Source: Pinisolibacter aquiterrae (GTDB taxonomy: Bacteria > Pseudomonadota > Alphaproteobacteria > Rhizobiales > Ancalomicrobiaceae). From it: a stretch of 64,000 bases of DNA. Made by a program: the position numbers and the translations under genes. The notes below the pieces were generated by a model. It did no database searches and was not told the DNA's origin. It was given only the letters and a program-made list of their open reading frames with translations. The DNA lies in contig NZ_JAFNIH010000019.1 in the NCBI RefSeq assembly GCF_019160155.1, forward strand, positions 1 to 64,000, given 5' to 3'. How positions within the stretch are numbered: the first letter of the stretch is position 1; each line of letters starts with the position of its first letter. Below, in pieces: positions 1 to 7,709 of this stretch.

Positions 1-42
1 GCCAAGCTGATCCCGATGAACGAGCCGGTCGGGGCGACTTGA
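1..42 (+). CDS. C-terminal end of an unidentified protein (partial)
   Basis: An open frame enters from the left edge and ends at the TGA at 40-42. Only 13 codons are visible (A-K-L-I-P-M-N-E-P-V-G-A-T). This is too little to recognise a family. The frame was chosen because it is open to the window edge and has a plausible residue mix; it could be chance. No terminator hairpin follows it on this strand in the next 160 bases. Confidence 0.3.
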   Translation, partial: AKLIPMNEPVGAT

Positions 43-203
43 GGAGGGAGGGCCCTCTCAAACTCGAGCGTGGGGCCCATCGTCGCCGAATGCATGCCGC
101 GCCGCCGGCGAGTTTTTCAACGGAATCGGCGCAGAGCGGTCGCAGCCTCAACCCGCCTCGACCTCAGCCGTGGCGCCTTCGTCCACCCACCACCCCCAGA
201 CGC

Positions 204-246
204 AAAAAACCCCGGCGGTAAGACTTGCGTCTCGACGACCGGGGCT
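204..246 (-). terminator. Rho-independent terminator, minus strand
   Basis: Read on the minus strand, CCCCGG and CCGGGG arms enclose an inner AGAC-GCAA-GTCT hairpin and are followed directly by six T residues. It ends transcription from the candidate small RNA, or read-through from the upstream glxA-like gene. Confidence 0.75.
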
Positions 247-375
247 TCCACGGGATGCCTTCACCTGTTCCGTCGCCCGCCAGTACATCCGTGGTCGACC
301 CGATGGCGGGAAGGCTCCCTGAAGTCCGTGCCTTTCGGCTCGGACCACCATGGGCACCATATGACACCGATATCG
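204..375 (-). ncRNA. Candidate small RNA, family not recognised
   Basis: This gap between the left-edge gene and the GlxA-type regulator holds an RNA-like unit on the minus strand. An AT-rich stretch (about 365-395) could be its promoter. It is followed by a near-perfect hairpin with a GAAA tetraloop at 324-345 (arms GTCCG-A-GCC and GGC-A-CGGAC), a GGGA/TCCC hairpin, and a strong T-run terminator at 204-246. The reading frame across it (148-393) runs through the terminator and has no ribosome site, so it is probably not a protein. No SRP RNA or tmRNA core motifs are visible. The 5' end is a guess. Confidence 0.4.
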
Positions 376-411
376 TGAATAAAGTATGAACAAATCGAGG
401 CGGCGGCGCCT

Positions 412-1374
412 TTATTCGGCTTCCGCCGAAAAACGCTCGCGATAGGCCTGCGGTCCGATCCCGAACCGGCGCAGAAACGCCCGCCGCATCGTCTCCTCGG
501 CGCCGAAGCCGCAGCGCCGCGCGACCCGGGCGACCGCCCGCCCCTCTTCCAGCATCCGCCGCGCCGCCTCGAGCCGCATCTCCTCCACCGCCCGCGCCGG
601 CGTCCGCCCCGTCGCCTGCCGATAGTGGCGCGAGAAGCTGCGGGCGCTCATCGCCGCCTTGTCGGCGAGGTCGGCGAGCGTCAGCGGCTGGTCGAGATGG
701 AGCGCCATCCAGGCGTGGAGATCGTCGAAACGACCGCTCGCGTCCTGAAGCGACAGCGCCACCGAGAACTGCGACTGCCCGCCCGGTCGCTTGAGGAAGA
801 CCACCAACTGCCGCGCCACGTCGAGCGCCACCGCCCGGCCGAGATCGGCCTCGACCATCGCCAACGCCAGATCGATCCCCGCCGTGACCCCGGCCGAGGT
901 CCAGACCTCGCCGTCGCGGATGAAGATCGGATCGGGCTCCAGCCGAACCTTCGGGAAACGCGCCTGAAATTCGTCGCAGCGATGCCAATGGGTGACCGCG
1001 CGCCGCCCGTCGAGAAGCCCGGTCGAGGCGAGCAGGAACGCCCCGCTGCACACCGACGCCGCCCGCCGCGCGGCACCCGCTCGCGCGCGGACCCAATCGA
1101 CCAGCCCCGCGTCGTCGCAGGCCCCGTAGACCCCGAAGCCGCCGGCGACGATCAGCGTGTCGAGCGGCGCGTCGGTCGCGGGAAGCGGCGCGGCCGCGAG
1201 TTCGAGCCCCGACGAGGTCCGCACCCGCGGCTCCGCCGCCACCACCACCGCCTCGTAAGGCACCGGCTCGCCGGCGATCCCCGCTCGATCGTTGGCCGAG
1301 GCGAAGACCTGCAAGGGGCCGGCGACGTCGAGCAACTGGCAGGCGGGAAAGGCGAGGATTTCGACGCGGCGCAT
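412..1374 (-). CDS. GlxA-family transcriptional regulator (PfpI domain + AraC-type HTH)
   Basis: A 320-residue regulator. The N-terminal half is a DJ-1/PfpI (class I amidotransferase-like) fold: it opens MRRVEILAFPACQLLDVAGP and carries the nucleophile-elbow-like SVCSGAFLLA with a Cys. The C-terminal ~100 residues are an AraC-type double helix-turn-helix (MSARSFSRHYRQATG; RRCGFGAEETMRRAFLRRFG). Such proteins use the PfpI part as a sensor, probably without enzymatic activity, and bind DNA as transcription activators. The start at 1374 was preferred over 1407 because it begins directly with the conserved beta strand. It is divergent from the PfpI-family enzyme at 1457, 82 bases away, so it probably controls that gene. 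The ligand is unknown. Confidence 0.88.
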   Translation of the reverse strand: MRRVEILAFPACQLLDVAGPLQVFASANDRAGIAGEPVPYEAVVVAAEPRVRTSSGLELAAAPLPATDAPLDTLIVAGGFGVYGACDDAGLVDWVRARAGAARRAASVCSGAFLLASTGLLDGRRAVTHWHRCDEFQARFPKVRLEPDPIFIRDGEVWTSAGVTAGIDLALAMVEADLGRAVALDVARQLVVFLKRPGGQSQFSVALSLQDASGRFDDLHAWMALHLDQPLTLADLADKAAMSARSFSRHYRQATGRTPARAVEEMRLEAARRMLEEGRAVARVARRCGFGAEETMRRAFLRRFGIGPQAYRERFSAEAE

Positions 1375-1456
1375 TTTGGCGAGATCCGAGGGGTGAATGG
1401 CAATCACGCCGGATCGTCGCCCGCTAGGCTCCGATCGTCAACCAGGAGACCCGCGC

Positions 1457-2122
1457 ATGACCCTCCGCATCGGCATTCTCGTCTTCCCCGGCGTCCAGCA
1501 ACTCGACCTGACCGGCCCTTACGAGGTCTTCGCCTCCGCCCCCGGCACGAAGGTGGAGTTGGTCTGGAAGTCGCTCGAGCCCGTCACGACCGCCACCGGC
1601 CTCGTCCTCACCCCCGACCTGACCTTCGCCGACGCCCCACAGTTCGACGTCGTCTGCGTGCCCGGCGGCGGCGGCGTCAACGCCCTTCTCGCCGACGCGG
1701 AGACGCTCGACTTCCTGCGGCGGCAGGCGGCCGGCGCGCGCTACGTCACCTCGGTGTGCACCGGCTCGCTGGTGCTCGGCGCCGCCGGCCTCCTGCGGGG
1801 CAAGAAGGCGACGACCCATTGGAACGCCGTCGATTTCCTCCCCGCCTTCGGCGCGATCCCGGTCGAGGCGCGGGTGGTGCGCGACGGCACGCTCTTCACC
1901 GCCGGCGGCGTCACCTCGGGCATCGACTTCGCGCTGGTGGTGGTGGCCGAGCTGATCGGCGAGACCGAGGCCCGGGTCGTCCAACTCGCGCTCGAATACG
2001 CCCCCGCCCCGCCCTTCGGCGACGGCACCCCGAAGACCGCCGCCCCGGAGATCCTCGCCGCCGCCAAGGCCGCCATGGCCGGTTCGCGCACCGAGCGGGA
2101 ACGGCTTCTGGCCGGGGCGTGA
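1457..2122 (+). CDS. DJ-1/PfpI family protein, isonitrile hydratase-like
   Basis: A 221-residue single-domain cytoplasmic protein of the DJ-1/PfpI superfamily. Strands and motifs are in the expected order: IGILVFPGVQQLDLTGPYEV at the N-terminus, CVPGGGGVNALL, and the nucleophile elbow SVCTGSLVLGAAGLL with its Cys, followed by KATTHW. This arrangement and the length match isonitrile (isocyanide) hydratases of the InhA type, which turn isonitriles into N-substituted formamides. The exact substrate cannot be read from the sequence. The start is set by an AGGAG site about ten bases upstream. It sits divergent to a GlxA-type regulator that shares the same fold. A short palindromic repeat follows the gene. 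Confidence 0.8.
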   Translation: MTLRIGILVFPGVQQLDLTGPYEVFASAPGTKVELVWKSLEPVTTATGLVLTPDLTFADAPQFDVVCVPGGGGVNALLADAETLDFLRRQAAGARYVTSVCTGSLVLGAAGLLRGKKATTHWNAVDFLPAFGAIPVEARVVRDGTLFTAGGVTSGIDFALVVVAELIGETEARVVQLALEYAPAPPFGDGTPKTAAPEILAAAKAAMAGSRTERERLLAGA

Positions 2123-2152
2123 AGCGGCGCATGAGGCTCGCCCCCATCGTTC

Positions 2153-2201
2153 GGCTTCACCCTGAGGCGCCCGGCATCGCCGGGCCTCGAAGGGCGAAGC
2201 C
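2153..2201. repeat. Palindromic intergenic repeat, copy A
   Basis: An imperfect inverted repeat of about 49 bases with outer arms GGCTTC/GAAGCC and an inner GAGGCGC...GCCTCGAAG core. A second copy with the same arms and core but a different loop lies at 25374-25420. It resembles the REP-like short palindromes found between genes in many Hyphomicrobiales. It sits just after the isonitrile hydratase-like gene and could also act as a transcript-end hairpin. Confidence 0.6.
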
Positions 2202-2297
2202 ACGACGGGCCGTGCCGTTCGAAGCCGAACGATCCGAGCCGGCGCACACGCACACGGGCCCGCGACAGGCCCGCGCTCCCGTGCTATGCCGCGCGCC

Positions 2298-3206
2298 ATG
2301 CCGACCCACGTCTATCGCCTCACCACCACCCGCTCGATCGCCACCCGCGTCGCCGACGCCCTCGGCGACGGCGAACTCGTCTTCGCCTTCGCCGATGCCG
2401 CCGGCGCCTTCGACCACGGCGACGGCACCTGGGGGGTCGAGGCCTATTTCCCCGAGGCGCTCGACGAGGCCGACCTCGCCGAGAGCCTCGCCGACCTCCT
2501 CGAGGCCGACGGCATCGTCTCCCGCGAGGCCGCGCTCGCCACCCTCGCCCGCGCCACCCAGCGCCCGCTCGACGGCGCCGATTGGGCCGCCATCGGCCTC
2601 GACGCGCTGCCGCCGATCGCGGCCGGCCGCTTCCGCGTCTTCGGCGAACACAATCGCCCGGAGGCGCTGCGCCGCGAGGACGTGCTGATCGAGGCCTCCT
2701 CCGCCTTCGGCTCGGGCGATCACGCCTCGACCCAGCTCTCGCTCGCCGGTCTCGACGAGATCCTGAAGCTCGCCCGGCCGAGAAACGTCCTCGATCTCGG
2801 CACCGGCACCGGCATTCTCGGCCTCGCCTTCGCGCGATTGTGCCCGACCGTCCCGGTGCTGGCGACCGATATCGCTCCGCACGCCGTCGCCACCGCCGAG
2901 CGCAACCGCCGCCTCAACGGCGTCGACCGCGCCTTCCGGGCGCTGACCGCCGACGGCCTGACCGACGTCCGCATCGCCCGCGCCGCGCCCTTCGATCTGG
3001 TGCTGGCCAACATCCTGCCCGATCCGCTCTGCCATATGGCCGGAGCGCTGGTGCCGCTGATGGCGCCGGGCGCCTTCCTGGTGGTGGCGGGCTTGCGGAT
3101 CGGCGAGCAGAGCCGGCTCGAGCACGCCTATCGCGCCCGGGGCTTGCGTCTCGTCTCGCGCCGGTCGATCAAGGAATGGGCCTCGCTCACCTTCCAGAAG
3201 CCCTGA
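2298..3206 (+). CDS. PrmA-like methyltransferase, divergent first copy
   Basis: A 302-residue class I SAM-dependent methyltransferase of the ribosomal protein L11 methyltransferase family. The N-terminal ~125 residues look like the substrate-recognition domain. The catalytic domain carries AFGSGDHASTQLSL, the SAM-binding loop VLDLGTGTGILGLAFARL, ATDIAPHAVATAERN and the post-motif LVLANILPDPL. It lies 19 bases upstream of a second prmA-like gene. Compared with that copy, it has FGEHNR instead of YVHGSHDR and GSGDH instead of GTGHH, so it is the more divergent one. Its target may be L11 or another protein. The start at 2298 was chosen over 2286 because it opens MPTHVYRL. No convincing ribosome site is visible for either, and a -10-like TATGCC lies immediately upstream. 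Confidence 0.8.
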   Translation: MPTHVYRLTTTRSIATRVADALGDGELVFAFADAAGAFDHGDGTWGVEAYFPEALDEADLAESLADLLEADGIVSREAALATLARATQRPLDGADWAAIGLDALPPIAAGRFRVFGEHNRPEALRREDVLIEASSAFGSGDHASTQLSLAGLDEILKLARPRNVLDLGTGTGILGLAFARLCPTVPVLATDIAPHAVATAERNRRLNGVDRAFRALTADGLTDVRIARAAPFDLVLANILPDPLCHMAGALVPLMAPGAFLVVAGLRIGEQSRLEHAYRARGLRLVSRRSIKEWASLTFQKP

Positions 3207-3225
3207 CGCCCTCACGGAGTTTCCC

Positions 3226-4116
3226 ATGCCCGCCGTCCAGGTCCGCCTCGTCGCCGAAGGCCCCGAATCCGAACGCCTCGAGCGCCTCCTCGGCGAAGCC
3301 TTCGAGGACGAGGGCTATCCCGTCACCCGCGAGGAGACGGTGCCTTATTCGGAGATCTGGTCGGTCGACACCCTCGTCTTCGACGCCGAGAGCGAGGAAC
3401 AGGCCGCCGATCTCATCCGCGACGCGCTCGGCACCGACGCCTTCACCGCGCCGCTCACCACCTCGGTGCTCGATCTCGACGCCAATTGGGTCGCGATGAG
3501 CGAGGAGATCCGCCACCCCGTCCAGGCCGGCCGCTTCTACGTCCACGGCAGTCACGATCGCCATCGCCGCCCGCCCTCGGGCATTTCGATCGAGATCGAC
3601 GCCGAGATGGCCTTCGGCACCGGCCACCATGCCACCACCTGGTGCTGCCTGATGGCGCTCGACCGGCTCCTCAAGGCGCGCCGCTTCGAGCGTCCGCTCG
3701 ATCTCGGCACCGGCACCGCCGTGCTCGCCATCGCCGCCGCCCGGGTGTTGCGCGTGCCGGTGATCGCCACCGACATCGACCCCGTCGCCGTGCGGATCGC
3801 CGCCCGCAACGCCCATCTGAACGGCGTCGGCGCGGAAGTCCGCTGCATCGTCGCCGACGGCATGAAGGCGCGCCTGCTCGACACCGAGGGCCCCTACGAT
3901 CTGGTGCTCGCCAACATCCTGGCCCGTCCCCTGACCAAGTTGGCCTTCCCAGTCGCCGCGCAGCTGGCGCGCCGGTCGGTGGTGATTCTCTCCGGGCTGC
4001 GCACCATCGAACGGCAATTGGTGCTCGCCGCCTGGGCCTCGCAGGGCCTGCGTCTCGCCTTCGAGGTCGAACGCGACGGCTGGCTCGCCCTGGTGCTCGA
4101 GACGGGTGATCGCTGA
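3226..4116 (+). CDS. prmA: Ribosomal protein L11 methyltransferase PrmA
   Basis: A 296-residue protein of normal PrmA length. PrmA trimethylates amino groups of ribosomal protein L11 using SAM. Visible features are RFYVHGSHDRHRR at the domain hinge, EMAFGTGHHATTW, the SAM loop PLDLGTGTAVLAIAAARV, ATDIDPVAVRIAARN and the LVLANILARPL catalytic loop. It matches the usual alphaproteobacterial PrmA better than its upstream neighbour. A CGGAG ribosome site stands seven bases before the ATG. It is 19 bases downstream of the first copy, so the two are almost certainly co-transcribed. pepP, its common partner in related genomes, lies further on after the attachment-type gene. Confidence 0.92.
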   Translation: MPAVQVRLVAEGPESERLERLLGEAFEDEGYPVTREETVPYSEIWSVDTLVFDAESEEQAADLIRDALGTDAFTAPLTTSVLDLDANWVAMSEEIRHPVQAGRFYVHGSHDRHRRPPSGISIEIDAEMAFGTGHHATTWCCLMALDRLLKARRFERPLDLGTGTAVLAIAAARVLRVPVIATDIDPVAVRIAARNAHLNGVGAEVRCIVADGMKARLLDTEGPYDLVLANILARPLTKLAFPVAAQLARRSVVILSGLRTIERQLVLAAWASQGLRLAFEVERDGWLALVLETGDR

Positions 4117-4536
4117 TCGCCGTCTAGACGTATTCGCTCTCCGTATTTTTGACGGGCTGCCGCGTCGATCGACGCGCGCGCTCGCCGATTGCTTCGCTCG
4201 ACCGGAGTGGAAGCGTGTCTCGACGCTCGGTCGTGATCGTCTTCCACCTCGCGTGACCTCCGAATCGTGTCGAAAATTCTCGAGGGCCCGCGTCATATCT
4301 CATGTTTCTGAAAATCATTGAAAGTCTATATCGCACTCGATTGGAATAAATTAAAATAATACGAATGCACCGCGTCATTGCATACATCCGCCCCTCGCGA
4401 GCCGTCAAACAAATGTGTAGTCGTAAGACTCGCTATTGACCGAGTGACGACTTGATACCTACATTCGCCATGGAGGTATCGGAGACCGAAAGTGCGATGA
4501 CGGATCCCGAACCCGTTGACCAGTGGGAGGGACATC
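4117..4536. other. AT-rich intergenic region between prmA and the attachment-type gene
   Basis: This 420-base gap is far richer in A and T than the rest of the window, most of all at 4290-4400. It holds a perfect CGTCTAGACG palindrome just after prmA (4122-4131) and a small AGTC-GTAA-GACT hairpin near 4420. A plausible promoter for the next gene lies at 4436-4465. No protein-coding frame is convincing. The composition suggests an upstream regulatory region or a remnant of foreign DNA. Confidence 0.5.
4436..4465 (+). promoter_or_regulatory. Probable sigma-70-type promoter of the attachment-type gene
   Basis: TTGACC at 4436-4441 is followed after 18 bases by TACATT at 4460-4465. Both hexamers resemble the housekeeping consensus. 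The predicted transcription start is near 4472, leaving a leader of about 65 bases before the ATG at 4537. Confidence 0.45.
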
Positions 4537-4989
4537 ATGCCCCGTATGAAGATCGCCAATGGAACCTGGATCCTGGTCGGTGACGGTCGCAGGGCCATGG
4601 TCCTGCGCAACGACGGTCTGGCGGAAGCGCCGAACCTCCACTGCATCGCCAGCCGCGAGACCACCAATCCTCCGACCCGCGAGCAGGGCAGCGACGCGCC
4701 CGGCCGCGCCTATGCCTCGGTCGGCTCGATGCGCTCCAGCGTCGAGGAGACCGATTGGCACGAGCAGGAAGAGCGTCGTTTCGCCGCCAGTCTGGCCGCC
4801 GACCTCAACGCCGCCGCTCACGACGGCCGTTACGACCACCTGATCGTGGTGGCGCCGCCGCGCATCCTCGCCGAGCTGCGCCAAGACCTCTCCGGCGAGG
4901 CCAAGGCGCGTCTGCGTGCCGAAATCGACAAGGACCTGACGCGCCACACCATCGCCGACATCGAGACCATCCTGCTGGCCGCCGGCTGA
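4537..4989 (+). CDS. Host attachment-type protein (baeRF-like domain)
   Basis: A 150-residue soluble protein. It begins MKIANGTWILVGDGRRAMVL and contains a C-terminal segment HLIVVAPPRILAELRQDL and IDKDLTRHTIADIETIL. This is the pattern of the 'protein required for attachment to host cells' family (baeRF-related, after AtsE of Agrobacterium). The fold resembles archaeal release-factor/eRF1 domains; the biochemical role is not established. The start at 4537 is supported by GGGAGG seven bases upstream. It is a single-gene unit with its own promoter and ends at a 16-bp hairpin, and so is separated from prmA and pepP. Confidence 0.8.
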   Translation: MPRMKIANGTWILVGDGRRAMVLRNDGLAEAPNLHCIASRETTNPPTREQGSDAPGRAYASVGSMRSSVEETDWHEQEERRFAASLAADLNAAAHDGRYDHLIVVAPPRILAELRQDLSGEAKARLRAEIDKDLTRHTIADIETILLAAG

Positions 4990-5059
4990 CCCCCCGCTCA
5001 CGGACGCGCTCCTCCCCCTGACGCGTTCGTGGCGGCGACCGAAAGATGATCCCGCTCGA

Positions 5060-5095
5060 AAGGCCGCGCCGGTTCGCGAGAACCGGCGCGGCCTT
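5060..5095 (+). terminator. Perfect 16-bp hairpin after the attachment-type gene
   Basis: Arms AAGGCCGCGCCGGTTC (5060-5075) and its exact complement (5080-5095) enclose a GCGA tetraloop. The stem is very stable, but only short T pairs follow, so it may stop transcription without a classical T-run or protect the 3' end. Because it is symmetrical it could also act on the other strand. Confidence 0.6.
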
Positions 5096-5163
5096 CGACA
5101 TTTCGCGCCCCTGTTTCGCCCCCCTCGGGAGGCGACGCCGGGGAGCTCTGCGCGCGAGACCGC

Positions 5164-5191
5164 TTGCCGGAACGCGGCGCGACGCTACACT
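5164..5191 (+). promoter_or_regulatory. Possible promoter of pepP, placing the start site next to the ATG
   Basis: TTGCCG (5164-5169) and TACACT (5186-5191) are separated by 16 bases. The expected transcription start, about seven bases beyond the -10 element, falls within two bases of the pepP ATG at 5200. No Shine-Dalgarno site is visible. This would make the mRNA leaderless. Confidence 0.4.
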
Positions 5192-5199
5192 CGCGCCTC

Positions 5200-7011
5200 A
5201 TGTTCCAGAGCTTCGACACCCTCGCCGACCCCACCCTCGGCGCCCCCCGCCTCGCCCGCCTGCGCACCGAGATGGCGCGCGTCGGCCTCGATGGTTTCCT
5301 CGTGCCGCGCGCCGACGAATTCCAGGGCGAATACGTGCCCCCCTCGGCCGAACGGCTGCATTGGCTGACCGGCTTTTCCGGCTCGGCCGGCATCGCCGTG
5401 GCGCTCGCCGAGCGCGCCGCCGTCCTCTCCGACGGCCGCTACACGCTGCAGATCCGCGCCGAGGTCGATCCGGCCGCCTTCACCCCCGTCGACGGCGTCG
5501 CCACGCCCGTCCACGACTGGCTCGCCGAGAACGCGCCGGAGGGCGGCCGCATCGGTTTCGACCCCTGGCTCCACACCCGCGCCCAGACCCGGCGTCTGAT
5601 CGAGGGCCTCGCCAAGCGCAGCGCCGAGCTCGTCGCGGTGGCGGAGAACCTCGTCGATCGCATCTGGAGCGACCGGCCGGCCCCGCCGACCGGCCCGATC
5701 TCGGTCCAGCCGCTCGCCTTCGCGGGCGAAACCGTCGAGACCAAGATCGCCCGCATCGCCGCCGATCTCGGCGCCGACGCCGTGTTGCTGACCCAGCCCG
5801 ATTCGATCGCATGGCTCTTCAACATTCGCGGCCGCGACGTCGCCCACAATCCGATCCCGCTCGCCTTCGCCCTGGTGCCCGCGAAGGGTCGTCCGACGCT
5901 CTTCGTCGCGCCGGAGAAGCTCGACGCCGAGGTCCGCGCCCATCTCGCCCCGCACGTCGACGTCGCCGACCGCGACGCGCTGCTCGCCGCGCTCGACCGC
6001 CTCGCCGGCGGCGCGGTCGCGCTCGATCCCGCCTGGACCCCGGAGATCCTGGTCCGCCGCCTGGAGACGGCCGGCGCCCGCGTGGTCGAGAAGGAGGATC
6101 CGGTGATCCTGCCCAAGGCGTGCAAGAACGCCGCCGAGATCGAGGGCACCCGCGCCGCCCATCTGCGCGACGCCGTCGCCATGGTGAAGTTCCTCGCCTG
6201 GTTCGACGCCGAGGGTCACACCGGCGACGAGATCGGCTGCTGCGAGCGCCTCGAGGCGCTGCGCGCCGAGAGCGGCGAACTGATCGATCTCTCCTTCGGC
6301 ACCATCTCCGGCGCCGGCCCCAACGGCGCCATCGTCCATTATCACGCGACTCGCCAGACCAATCGGCGGATCGATCGCGACAGCCTGTTCCTGCTCGATT
6401 CCGGCGGCCAGTATCGCGACGGCACCACCGACGTCACCCGCACCATCGCCGTCGGCACGCCCTCCGACGAGATGCGCCGCTGCTTCACTCTGGTGCTGAA
6501 GGGCCACATCGCGATCTCCTCGGCGCGGTTCCCGGTCGGCACGCCCGGCGCCGCTCTCGACACGCTCGCCCGCATCGCCCTGTGGAAGGCCGGCCTCGAC
6601 TACGACCACGGCACCGGCCACGGCGTCGGCTCGTTCCTGTCGGTTCACGAGGGGCCGCAGCGCATCGCCAAGACCGGCGCGGTGCCCCTGCGCCCCGGCA
6701 TGATCGTCTCCAACGAGCCCGGCTACTACCGCACCGGCCAATTCGGCATCCGCATCGAGAACCTCGAGTTGGTCATGCCGGCCGAGGCGATCGCCGGCGG
6801 CGAGCGGCCGATGCTCGGATTCGAGACCCTGACCCTGATCCCGATCGACACCCGCCTCGTCGACACGCGCCTGCTCGCCCGCGACGAGATCGCTTGGCTC
6901 GACGCCTATCACGCCCGCGTCCGCGCAGGCGTCGGCCCGCATCTCGACGCGACCACCCGGTCCTGGCTCGAGCAGGCGACCCGGCCGCTCGGCCGTTCCT
7001 CCCGCCCCTGA
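5200..7011 (+). CDS. pepP: Xaa-Pro aminopeptidase (aminopeptidase P, M24B)
   Basis: A 603-residue cytoplasmic metallopeptidase that removes an N-terminal residue ahead of proline. The length fits the long, three-domain aminopeptidase P form: two creatinase-like N-terminal domains (about 1-310) and a pita-bread catalytic domain (about 315-540), then a C-terminal extension. The dinuclear metal ligands can be seen: Asp in FLLDSGGQYRDGTTDVTRT, His in GTGHGVGSFL, and Glu in SNEPGYY and IENLELV. The start at 5200 opens MFQSFDTLADP; the frame extends 36 bases further upstream but with unlikely residues. It sits downstream of prmA, as in related genomes, but with the attachment-type gene inserted between them. 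Confidence 0.93.
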   Translation: MFQSFDTLADPTLGAPRLARLRTEMARVGLDGFLVPRADEFQGEYVPPSAERLHWLTGFSGSAGIAVALAERAAVLSDGRYTLQIRAEVDPAAFTPVDGVATPVHDWLAENAPEGGRIGFDPWLHTRAQTRRLIEGLAKRSAELVAVAENLVDRIWSDRPAPPTGPISVQPLAFAGETVETKIARIAADLGADAVLLTQPDSIAWLFNIRGRDVAHNPIPLAFALVPAKGRPTLFVAPEKLDAEVRAHLAPHVDVADRDALLAALDRLAGGAVALDPAWTPEILVRRLETAGARVVEKEDPVILPKACKNAAEIEGTRAAHLRDAVAMVKFLAWFDAEGHTGDEIGCCERLEALRAESGELIDLSFGTISGAGPNGAIVHYHATRQTNRRIDRDSLFLLDSGGQYRDGTTDVTRTIAVGTPSDEMRRCFTLVLKGHIAISSARFPVGTPGAALDTLARIALWKAGLDYDHGTGHGVGSFLSVHEGPQRIAKTGAVPLRPGMIVSNEPGYYRTGQFGIRIENLELVMPAEAIAGGERPMLGFETLTLIPIDTRLVDTRLLARDEIAWLDAYHARVRAGVGPHLDATTRSWLEQATRPLGRSSRP

Positions 7012-7072
7012 GACGGCCCGGCCGTCCCCACCCCGAGACGGCCACCGCCGTCGGCGCCTTCGAGAGGCTTCC

Positions 7073-7708
7073 ATGAGCGACTATCGCCTTCACTGCTTCG
7101 GCGAAAGCGGCAATTCCTACAAGGCGGCCCTGATGCTGGAACTGACCGGCTGCGATTGGACGCCGCTGTGGGTGCCGTTCTTTCAAGGAGCGACCCGCTC
7201 CGAGCAATGGCGCGAGACCATCAACGCCATGGGCGAGGCCCCGGTTCTGATCCACGGCTCGCGCGCGCTGACCCAGTCGGGCGTCATCCTCGACTATCTG
7301 GTCGAGCAGACGGGCCGGTTCGGCGGCGCCGACGCCGACGAGAAGCGCGAGATCCTGCGCTGGATCCTGTTCGACAATCACAAGTTCACCAGCTACTTCG
7401 CCACCCTGCGCTTCATGCTCGGCATCAAGAAGATGCCCGAGAGCCCGGTCACGGAGTTCCTGCGCGGCCGCGTGATCGACGCCTGGAAGGTGGTGGAGAA
7501 GCAGCTCGAGGTGACCGATTGGCTCGTCGGCGGCCGCCCGACCATCGCCGACTTCTCGCTCGCCGGCTACGTCTTCTACGACGAGGAGGTCGGCTTCGAT
7601 CCCTGGACGATGTTCCCGGCGATCGATGCCTGGCGGCAACGCCTCGCCGCGCTGCCCGGCTGGAAGGGACCGTGGGAGCTGATGCCCTCGAAGCCGACCG
7701 ACGCCTGA
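7073..7708 (+). CDS. Glutathione S-transferase family protein
   Basis: A 211-residue protein with a thioredoxin-like N-terminal domain (YRLHCFGESGNSYKAALML, then EAPVLIHGSRALTQSGVILDYL with the typical cis-Pro and the glutathione-contacting Gln-Ser) and an all-helical C-terminal domain (WLVGGRPTIADFSLAGY). The length is standard for bacterial GSTs. Probable role: conjugating or reducing small molecules with glutathione in the cytoplasm; the substrate cannot be inferred. It starts 61 bases after pepP, with GAGAGG before the ATG, so it may be co-transcribed. It converges on the thioesterase gene with one base between the stop codons. Confidence 0.88.
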   Translation: MSDYRLHCFGESGNSYKAALMLELTGCDWTPLWVPFFQGATRSEQWRETINAMGEAPVLIHGSRALTQSGVILDYLVEQTGRFGGADADEKREILRWILFDNHKFTSYFATLRFMLGIKKMPESPVTEFLRGRVIDAWKVVEKQLEVTDWLVGGRPTIADFSLAGYVFYDEEVGFDPWTMFPAIDAWRQRLAALPGWKGPWELMPSKPTDA

Positions 7709-7709
7709 G

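Noticed and set aside
204-375. Assignment of the left-end RNA to SRP RNA or tmRNA
   Set aside because: The conserved SRP tetraloop region and the tmRNA end motifs are absent, so it was left unnamed.
148-393. 81-codon frame at the left end as a protein
   Set aside because: It reads through a strong terminator and lacks a ribosome site. The region is better explained as RNA.
625-2688. Long plus-strand frame (687 codons) across the GlxA-type and PfpI genes
   Set aside because: It is Arg/Pro/Gly-rich and antisense to, or out of frame with, clearly recognised genes. It is a GC-skew shadow.
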